A DNA stretch of 64,000 nucleotides from Epiperipatus broadwayi (GCA_028023455.1 JAQFVV010013089.1:62001-126000), one strand, 5' to 3'; shown: positions 1 through 11,095, numbered from the stretch's first letter. The notes: generated from the sequence alone by a model not told the origin. Numbers and translations: made by a program.

Positions 1-678
1 TTACTTCATTTTATTTATTTTTTTATATTTATTAATCTGTGCGTGGAGAGGGAAAAAATCTTTTATTCATTTATTTTTAATTTATTGTCTTAAGTTTTAA
101 ATAGAAGTTTCAGATTTAAACTTCTCAGATTTATTTACATTAGAATAATCATATTCGTTCTCATTGTCCATTTCCGGTCCTTTTTTGTTTATTTCCTTTA
201 CTATTCCACCTGTTTACTAACTTTTAAACTATGTCAGGCAGTTCTTTCTTTCTTTCTACTAACTCACTAACATAAATTATACTCCATATTCTCACTTCTA
301 TTTCTCGATTGAAATTTATTGCTTTATCTCTTTCTCGTTCTGTTCTATTTTCCACCTTGTAAATCAGAAAATCTTTAAGCTTCACGGACCTCCGTATTTT
401 TCCTAACCATGAATAATTTTTCTATGCTTTCTCTTCATTTTAAATCTCTATTCAAAATGAAGATGAACTTTTACTTTAACCTTTTTAAATTTTTGTAAAA
501 ACTTTTCAATGCTATCTTCTACCTTGAACTTATGTATCTCTTCTATCTCTTGATCTATGCTGTCCTCTGTCTTAGCACCACCTGTTCTGCTTTAATTTCT
601 ATTTCTATTTCAGTCTTCTCTGTTTCAACGCTATCTAGTTCTAATTTAATTTCTATCTCTTTTATGATCTCAACTTCC

Positions 679-891
679 TTATTTTCTTTGACAAAATCTT
701 TCACTACAGCTTCTATTGCCTACATGATTTGTTTCTACTTCCTCTATTATTTCACCCCTCATTGCCTTCAATTCTGTAATCATTTCTATTTTGACCTGAT
801 TAATTTCTTTCATCAATTCTTCTTTGAGGTCTTGTTGACTTTGTTTGATTTCTTCCCTGGATTCTTGCATCATATTCATCAACATCTGCAA
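679..891 (-). pseudogene. Coiled-coil (gag-like) reading frame fragment
   Basis: A 70-residue open stretch beginning MQMLMNMMQESREEIKQSQQ and continuing with EELMKEINQVKIEMITELK. It is rich in Glu, Lys, Gln and Met with heptad-like spacing, so a long coiled coil is predicted. It matches in style and partly in sequence the coiled-coil frames at 12749-13554, which occupy the gag position of an LTR element. No zinc knuckle, protease or polymerase is present. It is probably a decayed remnant and not a host gene. The last residues (NRSCSERFCQRK) look like out-of-frame read-through. Confidence 0.4.
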
Positions 892-1283
892 CTCAGATAT
901 CTCTTTTTTATTTTCTCCATTTTTGAAACAATATATTTTCTTTTTATTTGACTAAATTTAAATACGATTGTTTATTTATTTTTCTTACTAGGATGGAAAC
1001 ACACACTGACTCCACCCCTTTCTGTCCATTTTTCTCTACCTCGATCTTAACGCTTTAACTCCACCCAAAACACCCAACTGTCAGAATTAAAAGAATGATT
1101 TATCTTAACCAACATAAATAGCATAAATCACTTTTCATTTAAAGAAGAAAAAAAAAAGGTTTCGGTCAATTCTTTTTTTATTTTTAAATTAATACCACTT
1201 TAAATATGTAATTTAGCTTTTCTTTAAGGTTTTTATTTTTAAACAAGAAACAAAGTATGTATTTAATTACTATTGTCATTTAT

Positions 1284-1312
1284 GACGGGTTCGCCCCAAA
1301 TGTTGGGAGACA
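1284..1312 (-). promoter_or_regulatory. Primer-binding-site-like sequence (tRNA-Lys type)
   Basis: On the minus strand it contains CCCAAC, then TGGGGC and GAACCC in the same order and nearly the same spacing as the 3' end complement of tRNA-Lys (CCCAACG.TGGGGCTCGAACCC). It lies at the position where a primer site is expected relative to the coiled-coil frame. Degenerate at the first bases. Confidence 0.4.
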
Positions 1313-4300
1313 TTTGTACCAGATGGATCCATCGAATAAAGTATACTTACACATATATATGTTTTGCTGTTTTCGTACTTCTTCATAATACATTTATAAT
1401 CTTATAAATGTTACGTGAACAAACCGGCACGTTCGAGCAAAATGGGAGATATTATTGATAGCTTTAACTATCAACAATGGCCCACTTCAGCTGCTAGATT
1501 CAAACCCCTACTATCCAAACACTTTATTTGTTTCAGAGTAAACTCCAGGTGCCAGCTATCTATTCAGAAGAATAAACAATGTATTCGGTCAGTAGGCTCA
1601 TAATCTAGTGCTCGAAACCATCCCAAAAACTAGCCCAGCCTAATTTTAATCAATAATAACATATAAAAAAAGAATTGATAAAAAGAAATTGATAGAAAAA
1701 ATTGACCGACAAATAAAGTTTTAGTTTAAAGACAATTTATTTTAACTTGAATTAACTATACTAAATTTCAATACCTTTATAAATTTTAACTAACATAATA
1801 TTGGTATTTTTGTCATGCACATTTTAAATTAACACAATATAATATATCTTATAAAAAAGCAAAATAATATTTGACATTGATAACTTATATAGCATTCACA
1901 AACATGCACATCAATAGTTCATTTTATGAATGCTTATAGAGTTTATATAATTTGAGTCTTGAATTTTTATGAATTACAGCAGTGGCTACTAAATATAAAT
2001 GAGAATAATAAAATGTTTTACCTAGGATTTTTGGAATGTGGATATTGCTTGTTGTTAGATGCTTCTGACAGAGTATATCTAATAAAGGATATCTAACTGG
2101 TTAGATTTGATGTTTCTTGAGTAGATTTGATGCTAATCCATTGGTTTTATTCTTGAGACAGTGGAATATTGACGGGGGATTTCTGAGCTGTTAAGTAGAC
2201 ATTATTTCACAGACAGGTCTTGCTGATCTTGTTGGACTAAGGGCTGAAAGAAGAGTGTATATTTCCATAAGATGCTCAGCACTGCATTTCTGTTTCTGGA
2301 TATATAATTTAAACAAGACTGACACTGAAAACTAGGCTGAAACTGAACTCCGATAAAAATCTGGCGATTTATATATGCTAATTGTTTTCGTTTTAATATC
2401 CTCGTGCAATAGGTGTTGTCAAAATTCCTTTAGTAGTTAATCCTATGGCAACATGTTTTTGAAGATTGTTTAATTAGTAGTAGCCATTTCAAAACGTGTT
2501 GTTTTTATATCCTTAATTAGTAGTCCACTGCTGTGTTTTTTACATATATTTCATTTCAATATTTATTTTCATGTGGTTTTCAATATGATTTTAACACACA
2601 TTTATTATATCTCTTATTAACAAGCTTACATTTATTTATATTCGTGCACACATATATTTTTTATTATTCTAAAATCAAAAATAGTTTTAAGATTATTTTT
2701 CTTCTTTAATTTAAATAAAGAGATTTATATATTTTTTTAAACCTTTTAAATTGTATTTCAACTAATAATAATAAACTCTTTACTTCCTTTTTATAAAACC
2801 TTTAGTTTAACTTTTCTAACCAAGACTCTCTCTTTTAATGAATCAATTTTAACTTTTATTTCAAAACTAATGATAGAACTGACTCCTACTTTTTTCGAAA
2901 ACAACTGCATTTTGTTTTATAAAGAAACTTTAGATTTTTTTTTTATAACTTATTTTTTTTTAGATAAATTATGTGCCAATTTCAATATATATATGTAATA
3001 AGTTAAGTTTGATGTCTGTATTCGTTCCACAATATATGTAATATTCAAATCAATATGTATATATATATCAAGATACAGTAAAATTCACATAAATTATATT
3101 ATTTTAGAAGTACTTTTGACTATACATCTTGTAGTCTTTATCACTATGTAACAGTGAATAATTAAAATGAGACAACCTTTCGCAATACCCATAGTTCAAT
3201 TCAGAATATATTCGACTTTTTTAAAAAAAAAATTTCTTAAGAAATTCTAAAACTACATTAAAAAGTTTCACTCAACTTCAAATCAATTAAAATCAAGTAG
3301 AAGAGAAATGGAAGTTGTAAGTTTTTGTCAGTAACAGTTACTATGCTATAAGATTATGTAACCAAACCCTGCTGTTTAATACTATTGCAATCAAAATGGA
3401 TATCGAAATGATGCTCGGCCTTTTAGCATTATTAGTTTATGTTATCTTTTGTAATTTACTAGAAAAGTTTTTACAATGGATTATTTTAAAAACCTTTTAT
3501 TCATATTTTGAAATGCCATGAACAAATATATCACTAGTAGAAAGTAACCTAAAACAAATGTATTTTTAAATTAAAATTTAATAATTTAGCTATGGATCAA
3601 CAACTTAAAATAGTTTAAAATTTTGGATAAAAAAATCTTTTATTTGATAATTATGACTATTATTAAATATTTATAAATTATTTTATATTATTTATATTTC
3701 TTTATTATTATTATAATTTTTTTTTTAAAAAATATCTAATTATATTATTATATACTTTAGTGAAAAATACTTAAATCAATGATGTAAGGTTTACTGTAAT
3801 AATCTTATTAAAATTAATTGTATAGGGTTATGCTGTTAACCATTACTCTCCTTAATCTAATATGGGCATAATATACTTTACTGTTTATAAGTTAAATTTG
3901 AAACTGTCAATTTATATATTATTATTTTTATTTTATTAGTTAATCAATTAAATTTAATTTTTACTAAATTCGAAGTCATTATAAACTCGAATACACAGAT
4001 TTTCATTTATTTTATTTCAAAATGTAAAAGTTGAAACACATACAGTTATTATTATTATTCTCGAAAAGTAAAAATTATAATCAGTTTCAACTTTTTCGTA
4101 ATTCGATTATTAATAATAATTTTTATATTGAATGTTGAATAAATACTATAATCTCTAGTCCTAAATCATCTAAAAATAAAATAAAAAGAGAGAGAAAAAT
4201 TAAAAATACTACTTTCTTTCAAGATTGCTTTAATTATATAAAAAATACCCACAAACCCTAGATAGTAAAGAAATTCAAGTCAGAAAATAGTTTTTATTTT

Positions 4301-4331
4301 TTACAAAAGATAATTTTAATATATATTAAGG
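1313..4331. other. AT-rich non-coding stretch
   Basis: No coding exon, RNA gene or clear transposon structure recognised. The left ~400 bp is less AT-rich and could be a degraded LTR of the element at 1-1312. The remainder is low-complexity AT-rich sequence with short (TA)n runs near 2990 and 3057. Confidence 0.5.
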
Positions 4332-4598
4332 CTACAACCTTGAAACTATGCACCTGAAAAAACGACATAGGGATCTCTGCAAATCTGTAACACAAGATTT
4401 ATTTAAAAGACAAGAGCGGCCACTCTTATCTAAATAAGTAGGAGAATCTAAAGTATTTTGATTTGAGAGCGTAAGGCTATTCAATACTTCACTAATTAAG
4501 TCCACAAATTCTATAACACTGTAAACAGGTTGATTATTTAAAAGAATAATGTACTGACTAGGAAAAATAAATTGAACTAAACTAAACCACCGGTTCAT
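4332..4598 (-). other. Unassigned 88-codon open frame with splice-like ends
   Basis: An open frame of balanced composition (contains SVIEFVDLISEVLNSL and SCVTDLQRSLCRFF) in a region where most frames are closed. Inside it, TTTATTTTTCCTAG resembles an acceptor and TTTTTTCAG followed by GTGCAT a donor. It does not match the next expected part of the cyclase catalytic domain, and I recognise no family. It could be an exon of another transcript, an old repeat fragment or chance. Confidence 0.15.
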
Positions 4599-4873
4599 TC
4601 ATCTATTCCTGAGTGGTAACATTTAAAGCCATCAATGTTTAAAGTCACAACCCAATACAAAGGACATTTTTGCTAATAATTAATTTAGAAGCTCACATTT
4701 TGTAAATAAATAAGATTGATATTTTATAGGTGTAATTTCATTTAGTTATCATTTATTTTTAATTTTTACTATTTTTTTTTCCTAGAAGTTTTTAATAATA
4801 ATAAAACATATTTAACATGATTTCTTTTTTTTTACTGTTTTTTTTTTTTTTTAAATAAATAAATTGTAGTCAT

Positions 4874-4944
4874 GCGTTGGTGGCTTAGCGGTTAGCATAG
4901 CTGCCTTCCAAGCAGCTTGTCCGGGTTCGCCTCCCGGACAACGC
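4874..4944 (+). tRNA. tRNA-Gly(UCC)-like sequence (probable SINE-type pseudogene)
   Basis: Folds as a tRNA: acceptor GCGTTGG against ACAACGC (one mismatch at the base), anticodon arm GCTGC-CTTCCAA-GCAGC with anticodon UCC, and T arm CCGGG-TTCGCCT-CCCGG. The internal promoter boxes are recognisable (GGCTTAGCGGTTAGC and GGGTTCGCCTCCC). The T loop lacks the near-universal A58 (TTCGCC instead of TTCGAA), which argues against a working tRNA. The downstream TTTGATATAT resembles the tail of the copy at 5605-5675, suggesting dispersal as a repeat. Confidence 0.6.
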
Positions 4945-5110
4945 TTTGATATATAAAATTCAAAAATTATAAATTTAAATATTTATAGATATAGTATATA
5001 TATTACAGACATCTCCCAAATTGTTATTATTTTATATATTAAAAAAATCTTAATAGAACGATTACAAAACTGAAAAACAAGCAAGTTTATCTTACATATG
5101 TCATAATTAC
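4945..5110. other. Intron sequence next to the cyclase exon
   Basis: AT-rich; only the donor site of the 5111-5179 exon is recognised. Confidence 0.5.
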
Positions 5111-5179
5111 CTTATAGACATCATAAACCTCCATAGTGCCATCAAACATGGTATACAAATCATTTAAAAGATCGACAAC
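5111..5179 (-). CDS. Receptor guanylate cyclase exon: catalytic domain, LLNDLY segment
   Basis: A 23-codon exon reading VVDLLNDLYTMFDGTMEVYD then VYK. The family pattern is VV.LLNDLYT.FD......DVYK followed by VETIGDAYM. The acceptor is TTCTTTAAAG at 5180-5181 and the donor is GTAATT. Both ends are phase 0. The next expected exon, starting with the VETIGDAYM segment that carries the substrate-recognition Glu, was looked for in 1-5110 on the minus strand and not seen, so the gene continues left of the window. This tiny exon lies between two tRNA-Gly-like repeats only 230 and 430 bp away. Confidence 0.92.
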
Positions 5180-5604
5180 CTTTAAAGAATTAAATATAAA
5201 AGTTATTAGAAAAATAAATAAAACAGCCATAATTTGATGTAAAATAATAATTCAAATATTATTTATTAATATGTAAGAAGGTGACTGGTAAATTTAAGTG
5301 TATTTAAAATTTTATCCGAGTTTCCCTTTAATAATATAATATCTATTTAAATAAAATGTATTTATTTTCAAGAGCATTTTAAATTAGTAAAATATCTTCT
5401 TCAGAAATATATAACATTAAAAAAATAAGAAGAAGAATTAACTTAAATAATTTATGAAATTAACAAAAATCCTGTAAATATATTTTTTTTTTAAAAAAAA
5501 AAACATACACTACCTACTTTTAATTTTAGAAATTTAAACAAAAATTTAAATAAAATTGTTAAAAACATTTGTTAAATCACTTTATAAAAATGAATTATTG
5601 TCAA

Positions 5605-5675
5605 GCGTCGGTGGCCTAGTGGTTAGCACAGCTGCCTTCCAAGCAGCTGGCCGGGGTTCGCTTCCCGGTCAACGC
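5605..5675 (+). tRNA. tRNA-Gly(UCC)-like sequence, second copy
   Basis: Similar to the copy at 4874: acceptor GCGTCGG against TCAACGC, anticodon arm GCTGC-CTTCCAA-GCAGC (UCC), and T arm with loop TTCGCTT and one stem mismatch. A58 is again missing. The flanks TTGTCAA on the left and TTTGACATATGA on the right recur at the third copy (55462-55520). A genuine tRNA gene would not share flanks with dispersed copies, so this looks like a tRNA-derived short interspersed element. Confidence 0.55.
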
Positions 5676-6255
5676 TTTGACATATGACAAAAAAAAAGAA
5701 TTATTGATATTGGATATATTATTAAAATGTCATATTGTATTAAAAATCATCGTATTTAAATTCCTGTATTTTAGCATCAGTAATAGGGAAGCGATCTCAC
5801 AAATTAAAAATTCTTAAACAGATTCTCGATTAAATAAAATAAAATCTCAGTTTGGTGATTTGCGGGGGACGGTTGTGCTTACCCTAACTCTTAAATAATT
5901 GTGATCTTCTATAAATAATAGGAACAGTAATATATTAAAATTAGACAATAGTCAAGACTGGTGAAGAACGTGAAGAAATAGAAATTGAGAATAAAAGATC
6001 AATTGTTCTTTATTTATTATCTATTCAATTTAAACATCTTTTGTTGATGAATATGCTTACATTATATTTTTGTTTAAGTTAAAAAGTAACTTTAGAAGTA
6101 AGTCAATAAAATAGCTTTACTTCCAGGGGGGGGGGTCTAGTTGGCTAAAAATTCTTATAATTGTTTAAATTTATTGGAGAAATAATCTTAATAGTAAAAT
6201 ATAAAATTTATAGATAAAGTAACGGTAAAGATTTAAATGCCTTAAAAAAATAATG
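5676..6255. other. Non-coding intron sequence
   Basis: AT-rich. A run of ten G near 6126 is the only unusual feature. Confidence 0.4.
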
Positions 6256-6482
6256 GAGGCTTGCATTAGATCCTAAGATCTAGGTGCAGTGCTCTCAGAT
6301 TCAAGGTTTCTCACTGATGAAGGCCACAAGCCAGAAACTAGATGGGAATTTTATGCACAAGCCTTCTGGTATACATTGATTACTTTAGCTTGCAATGTGG
6401 CAATAGGTACAATGAGTTTTTCCTGTTTTAATAACAGTTATAAGCAAGCATAAGAAATGGTGATCATGTGATGTTTATTGGC
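6256..6482 (+). repeat. Dispersed repeat, family of 47229-47480
   Basis: Shares GCATTAGATCCTAAGATCTA, CAGTGCTCTCAGA, AAGGCCACAAG, CTAGATGGGAATTTTATGCA, CAAGCATAAGAA and GTGATGTTTATTG with 47229-47480 in the same orientation. No coding capacity. It probably belongs to a SINE or MITE-like family with a conserved core. The third, more diverged relative is at 59217-59390. Confidence 0.7.
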
Positions 6483-7334
6483 TTAAAATAGTAGATTGTC
6501 AGAAATTTTAAATTAACTTGTAGAAATCCTAAAAATGAAAAGTTGATGTTTTGTAAAACATAAAATGATGAAACTAAATATATTTTTTAAATAAAATTAC
6601 AAAAAAGATTTCAAATAAATTAGAGTTATTAGAATATGTTTAAAATTAAGATTGAATATTTTAGTATTTGAGAGGTTAAGTTTTAAATAATTAAAAAATA
6701 AAATAAAAATTAAAAATAAATCTATAATTTGGGAAATTGGAAAATTTTTTTTTGAGGAAGTATCTCTACTGCAGATTAAAAAATAAATATAATAATTAGA
6801 CACAATTCTGAGGGAAAAAACTCAAATACACTGTAAGTCGTACAAAATTAACAGATTAAACAAAACCAATGCTTAATAACAAAATTAACTATTTGTTGGT
6901 GAAAAAATAGAAAAGGATAAGCCTAAAATAAATATAAAAAATAATGAAAAAGAAATTACTATAGTTAGAAAATATAAAAAAAAGAATGTAAAATATAGAA
7001 AATGTAAAAGTCTGTTTGCTTATGACTTGATAAATGAATACAATTCAAAATATAGAATTAAATTATTTAATTAGAAAATGTATGTTGTTTATACATTATC
7101 ATGAATAAAAAAAACTGATGAAGTAAATATAGTTCATAATAAACAAAATTTATACTATCTTAGTACATTGTCAAGACATCAAAAAATTGAAATTTCTTAG
7201 TTAATGACTTGAATACCTCCACGAATGAAGAAGTTGGGATATAATTTGTAACATATGCCATGTTTAGATCTAATTTTATATACTAAAATATTTTATTTGT
7301 TATAATAGATATATCATGGGCCTTTGGTTTTTCT

Positions 7335-7640
7335 TTTAATAAATACTTTATAGTATATTTTAGGTTTATTAAAGTATTTTGTTTTTAAATTTCATACCCA
7401 ATTTTTTTTTTTGCTGGAAATTTGTTTTGTTAGATTTTCTTCCAACCTTTTAAAGATTTTGGAAGATTGAGCTTTTTTTAAAAAAAATACTTTAAAATAT
7501 AAATATATTTTAAGTTAATTAAAGTATTTTATTTTTCAATTTTAATTTATATTTATCACCAGATTTATTTTTTCTGTGAAATCAGTTTGATAGCATTATT
7601 CCTAACCTCTTAAAAATTTCAAAAATTTAACTAGAGTATA
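7335..7640. repeat. Old tandem duplication (~155 bp)
   Basis: Two diverged copies, each running from AAATACTTTA through TTAAAGTATTTTRTTTTT to CCTAACCTCTTAAA-like ends. Purely AT-rich. No function is suggested. Confidence 0.45.
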
Positions 7641-8773
7641 TAGTGATATTAATTGAAAAATAGAATACATAAGAATGAAATATACCCAAAATGTAAGAGA
7701 TTCTTATAAAAATCTAAATCAGATAAAAATGAATAACTTTTTAAATAAAATTAACCAAATAGTTTATGGTTCAGTTAATCCATTTTTCTTTCAAAAAAAG
7801 TTCTATAAAAGCAAATCACAGAATCTTAAAATTTATAGGAATGTAGTGAAAATCTATCCTTAATAATCCATTCTTTTCATTTCTTATAAGTGCAGTCAAA
7901 ATTAAGGATTGATAAATCAGCAGAAAAAATATTTTGTAATATATTATACCGGACAAAATCTTTAGACTCACATAAACTGACCACGAGGGCGCCACTAGTC
8001 CGAAATTTGGAACTAGACGTTTATTTTTAAGGGGTTACAGGATATGTGAATCGAATGCGCTGGACTAGCTCAATCAAGCAAATGAGATCTATGTTTTGTT
8101 CAGTGAGTTGGAAAGGTAGCAACAGAAAACAAAATCAACTAAGTAGATGAATAAATAAATAATTTTATTAAAAGTATGATTAAATAAACATAAATCTAAA
8201 TAATAATCTTTAAAGCACACTTAAAATATGTACTACACGTACATACGTCAAAATTAAATTTAAATATTTTATATGGCTTTGAGAGTGATTTTCTGTGGGT
8301 GAAAGAGTGCAAAATACTGACAGTAGCAGAAGTATTAGTAAGTATTCCATGATCTCATGTAAGAAAAGGGAGGTTAGCTTCCTGCTTATAACCTATAGTT
8401 AAAAAAAGGCTGAATCTCCGTATTTGAGATTTATGTAAGCTTATGTCGAAACCAAAGAAATGCAAAAGTAGCTTCCAAAACATTAATAATAATAAAAAGA
8501 GTGTTGAAAGTTATTACTTTCAATGGATTGACCTCCCTCTGAGTGAGACAGGCTAGGAGCTCATGAGCTACCTATTGAGAGGGTTAAAATGATCGTACGT
8601 GCCCCTAATAAACGAATTGGAAGCTTGAAGAAATAAAACTAAGAACTATTATAAATAAAGTTTCACGACATAAGGAGAACTAATAATAAAATGGGTCATG
8701 AGCCAAAAATCAATTAAAATAGTCTGTAATATCCAGACTGCTTTCTATAAAAAAAAGAATGTGAGATTATAAA

Positions 8774-9357
8774 CGTAATATCTGCACTTACGACTGTGCC
8801 AAGGTTATAACTGCAAGTCATACTGTGCGGTCAGCAAATAATGTTATACAATTCCCATGCTGTTCTTTCCCAATGAAGCTCTCCAACAAATTGGTCTGCC
8901 ACGAAGCTCTCCAAACGAATTGGTGTGCGATGAAGCTCTCCAATGAATTGGTCTGCAATGAAGCTCAGCCATGGATGCTCTCCTATGAATGGTCTGCACC
9001 GACTGCTCTCCAATGAATGGTCTGCAAGTGGATGCTCTCCAAACGCATGGTCTGCAACTTGCTACTGCATGACTGCTCTCTACTGCTCTCTATATTACAC
9101 TGCCTAGTTATTACCCAGTGTTCCTATCACTCTCTGACAACTGTAACAATCAATCAATGCACTAACCAATAGAGTAACACCTCTTATCTAGAAATATTTG
9201 TAATCAGCAAATATTTCTAGGAATTGTCGATCGCCATCATGTCAATGCACTAATTAAATTCCTCAGCTATCAGAGCGCGATCTAAAAACAGCCTTACGAA
9301 TAAATTCTGGTTTTTCTGGAGTGCACAAAAATGTCTACCATTTTTACAAACACTACA
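8774..9357 (-). repeat. TRIM LTR 1 (584 bp)
   Basis: Begins CGTAATATCTGC in plus orientation (expected TG mutated to CG) and ends AACACTACA. Contains a minisatellite at about 8875-9060. Confidence 0.85.
8875..9060. repeat. Minisatellite inside TRIM LTR 1
   Basis: About seven imperfect units of 20-29 bp around GAAGCTCTCCAATGAATTGG and TCTGCAAC. The units carry few stop codons, which leaves open frames on both strands here and in the two sister LTRs. Confidence 0.75.
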
Positions 9358-9638
9358 CCCCTCCCTCCACTCCAGAAAAACCCTTGTTGCTATTCCTTGG
9401 TGTTGTTTTTCTCTCACTATTTTCCTGTTATTTCACTCAGAAATATGCGATTTAACAGCTGCTGAAACTTTTTTTTTTCCCATTATGTTAGCTTCCGATG
9501 TTAACTGCACAAACGTTTTATTTCCAAACTTTCACCGATGTTAAAGTTACTAATTGGGATTGTCATTTTTGCCTGGTTTCTCCATCTACGGCTAAACTTA
9601 TAGTTCAACTTATTCGGTTCCAAATGTGACTGCGCCAT
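9358..9638 (-). other. TRIM internal segment 1 with PBS and polypurine tract
   Basis: On the minus strand it starts with the primer site TGGCGCAGTCACATTTGGAA (from 9637 leftwards) and ends with the purine tract at 9358-9375. The primer site resembles the 3' complement of tRNA-Ser (TGGCGCAGTCGGCAGGATTC). No ORF of significance. Confidence 0.8.
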
Positions 9639-10222
9639 TGTAATATCTGCACTTACGACTGTGCCAAGGTTATAACTGCAAGTCATACTGTGCGGTCAGC
9701 AAATAACGTTATACAATTCCCATGCTGTTCTTTCCCAACAAAGCTCTCCAATGAATTGGTCTGCCACAAAGCTCTCCAAACGAATTGGTCTGTGACAAAG
9801 CTCTCCAATGAATTGGTCTGCAAGGAAGCTCAGCCACGGATGCTCTCCCACGAATGGTCTGCACCGACTGCTCTCCAATGAATGGTCTGCAAGCGGATGC
9901 TCTCCAAACGCATGGTCTGCAACTTGCCACTGCATGACTGCTCTCTACTGCTCTCTATAGTACACTGCCTAGTTATTACCAAGTGTTCCTATCACTCTCT
10001 GACAACTGCAACAATCCATCAATGCACTGACCAATAGAGTAACGCCTCTTATCTAGAAATATTTGTAATCAGCAAATATTTCTAGGAATTGTCGATCGCC
10101 ATCATGTCAATGCACTAATTAAATTCCTCAGCTATCATAGTGCGATCTAAAAACAGCCTTATGAATAAATTCTAGTTTTTCTGGAGTGCACAAAAATGTC
10201 TACCATTTTTACAAACACTACA
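9639..10222 (-). repeat. TRIM LTR 2 (584 bp)
   Basis: Begins TGTAATATCTGC and ends AACACTACA in plus orientation, giving intact TG...CA ends. The minisatellite is at about 9740-9926. Confidence 0.85.
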
Positions 10223-10511
10223 CTCCTCTCTCCACTCCAGAAAACTTTTGTTGCTATTCCTTGGTGTTGTTTTTCTCTTGCTACTTTCCTGTTATTTCAT
10301 TCAGAAATATGCGATTTAACAGCTGCTGAAACTTTTTTTTTCCCATTACGTTAGCTTCCGATGTTAACTGCACAAACGTTTTATTTCCAAACTTTCACCG
10401 ATGTTAACATTACTAATTGGGATTGTCATTTTCGCCGAGTTTCTCCATCTATGGCTAAACATATAGTTCAACGTATTCGCTACTCCCAGGTTCCAAATGC
10501 GACTGCGCCAT
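10223..10511 (-). other. TRIM internal segment 2 with PBS and polypurine tract
   Basis: Near copy of 9358-9638. The primer site here reads TGGCGCAGTCGCATTTGGAA, slightly closer to tRNA-Ser, and carries an extra GGGAGTAGC next to it. The purine tract is GGAGTGGAGAGAGGAG. Confidence 0.8.
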
Positions 10512-11095
10512 TGTAATATCGGCGCTTACGACTGTGCCAAGGTTATAACTGCAAGTCATACTGTGTGGTCAGCAAATAACGTTATACAATTCCCACGCTG
10601 TTCTTTCCCAACGAAGCTCTCCAATGAATTGGTCTGCCACGAAGCTCTCCAAAGGAATTGGTCTGCGACAAAGCTCTCCAATGAATTGGTCTGCAACGAA
10701 GCTCAGCCATGGATGCTCTCCCACGAATGGTCTGCACCGACTGCTCTCCAATGAATGGTCTGCAAGCGGATGCTCTCCAAACGCATGGTCTGCAACTTGC
10801 TACTGCGTGACTGCTCTCTACTGCTCTCTATATTACACTGCCTAGTTATTACCCAGTGTTCCTATTGCTCTCTGACAACTGCAGCAATCAATCAATGCAC
10901 TGACCAATAGAGTAATGCCTCTTATCTAGAAATATTTGTAATCATCAAATATTTCTAGGAATTGTCGATCGCCATCACATCAATGCACTAATTAAATTCC
11001 TCAGCTATCATAGCGCGATCTAAAAACAGCCTTACGAATAAATTCTAGTTTTTCTGGAGTGCACAAAAATGTCTACCATTTTTACAAACACTACA
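10512..11095 (-). repeat. TRIM LTR 3 (584 bp)
   Basis: Begins TGTAATATCGGC and ends AACACTACA. It is followed directly by the target duplication ATAAA and the resumed host LTR. The minisatellite is at about 10613-10798. Confidence 0.85.

Larger units (their letters stand above)
1..1312 (-). mobile_element. Relic of a coiled-coil non-autonomous LTR element
   Basis: Read on the minus strand this stretch resembles the internal region at 12193-13944. Both have a glutamate/lysine-rich coiled-coil reading frame, a similar downstream stretch (for example GTCAGGC.GTTCTTTCTTT in plus orientation near 235 and 12650) and a primer-binding-like site at the right end. No LTR pair could be defined. The partner LTR is probably outside the window or lost. 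The assignment rests on similarity to the better-preserved element and is tentative. Confidence 0.5.
8774..11095 (-). mobile_element. TRIM-like miniature LTR element with three LTRs
   Basis: Three near-identical 584-bp direct repeats (8774-9357, 9639-10222, 10512-11095) alternate with two short internal segments of 281 and 289 bp. On the minus strand each internal segment starts with a tRNA-Ser-type primer site (TGGCGCAGTC) one base after an LTR end ATTACA. It ends with a purine tract (GGAGTGGAGGGAGGGG) directly before the next LTR start TGTAGTG. The insertion is flanked by ATAAA at 8769-8773 and 11096-11100. The empty target is present in the intact LTR at about 14769, where GATTATAAATAAACTAC is continuous. 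There is no coding region. The LTR-internal-LTR-internal-LTR form is a tandem product of recombination or template switching. Confidence 0.88.

Noticed and set aside
532-951. 139-codon hydrophobic plus-strand frame
   Set aside because: Antisense of the Glu/Lys-rich coiled-coil frame; hydrophobicity is a mirror effect of the lysine/glutamate codons.
1313-5110. Next cyclase exon (VETIGDAYM segment)
   Set aside because: Searched by eye on the minus strand; not found, so it is assumed to lie left of the window.
9696-9935. Open frames of 60-85 codons with repeated ADQFIGEL-type residues on both strands in 8825-9016, 9690-9935 and 10497-10845
   Set aside because: They are produced by the minisatellite inside the TRIM LTRs and occur on both strands; no start context or homology suggests a protein.
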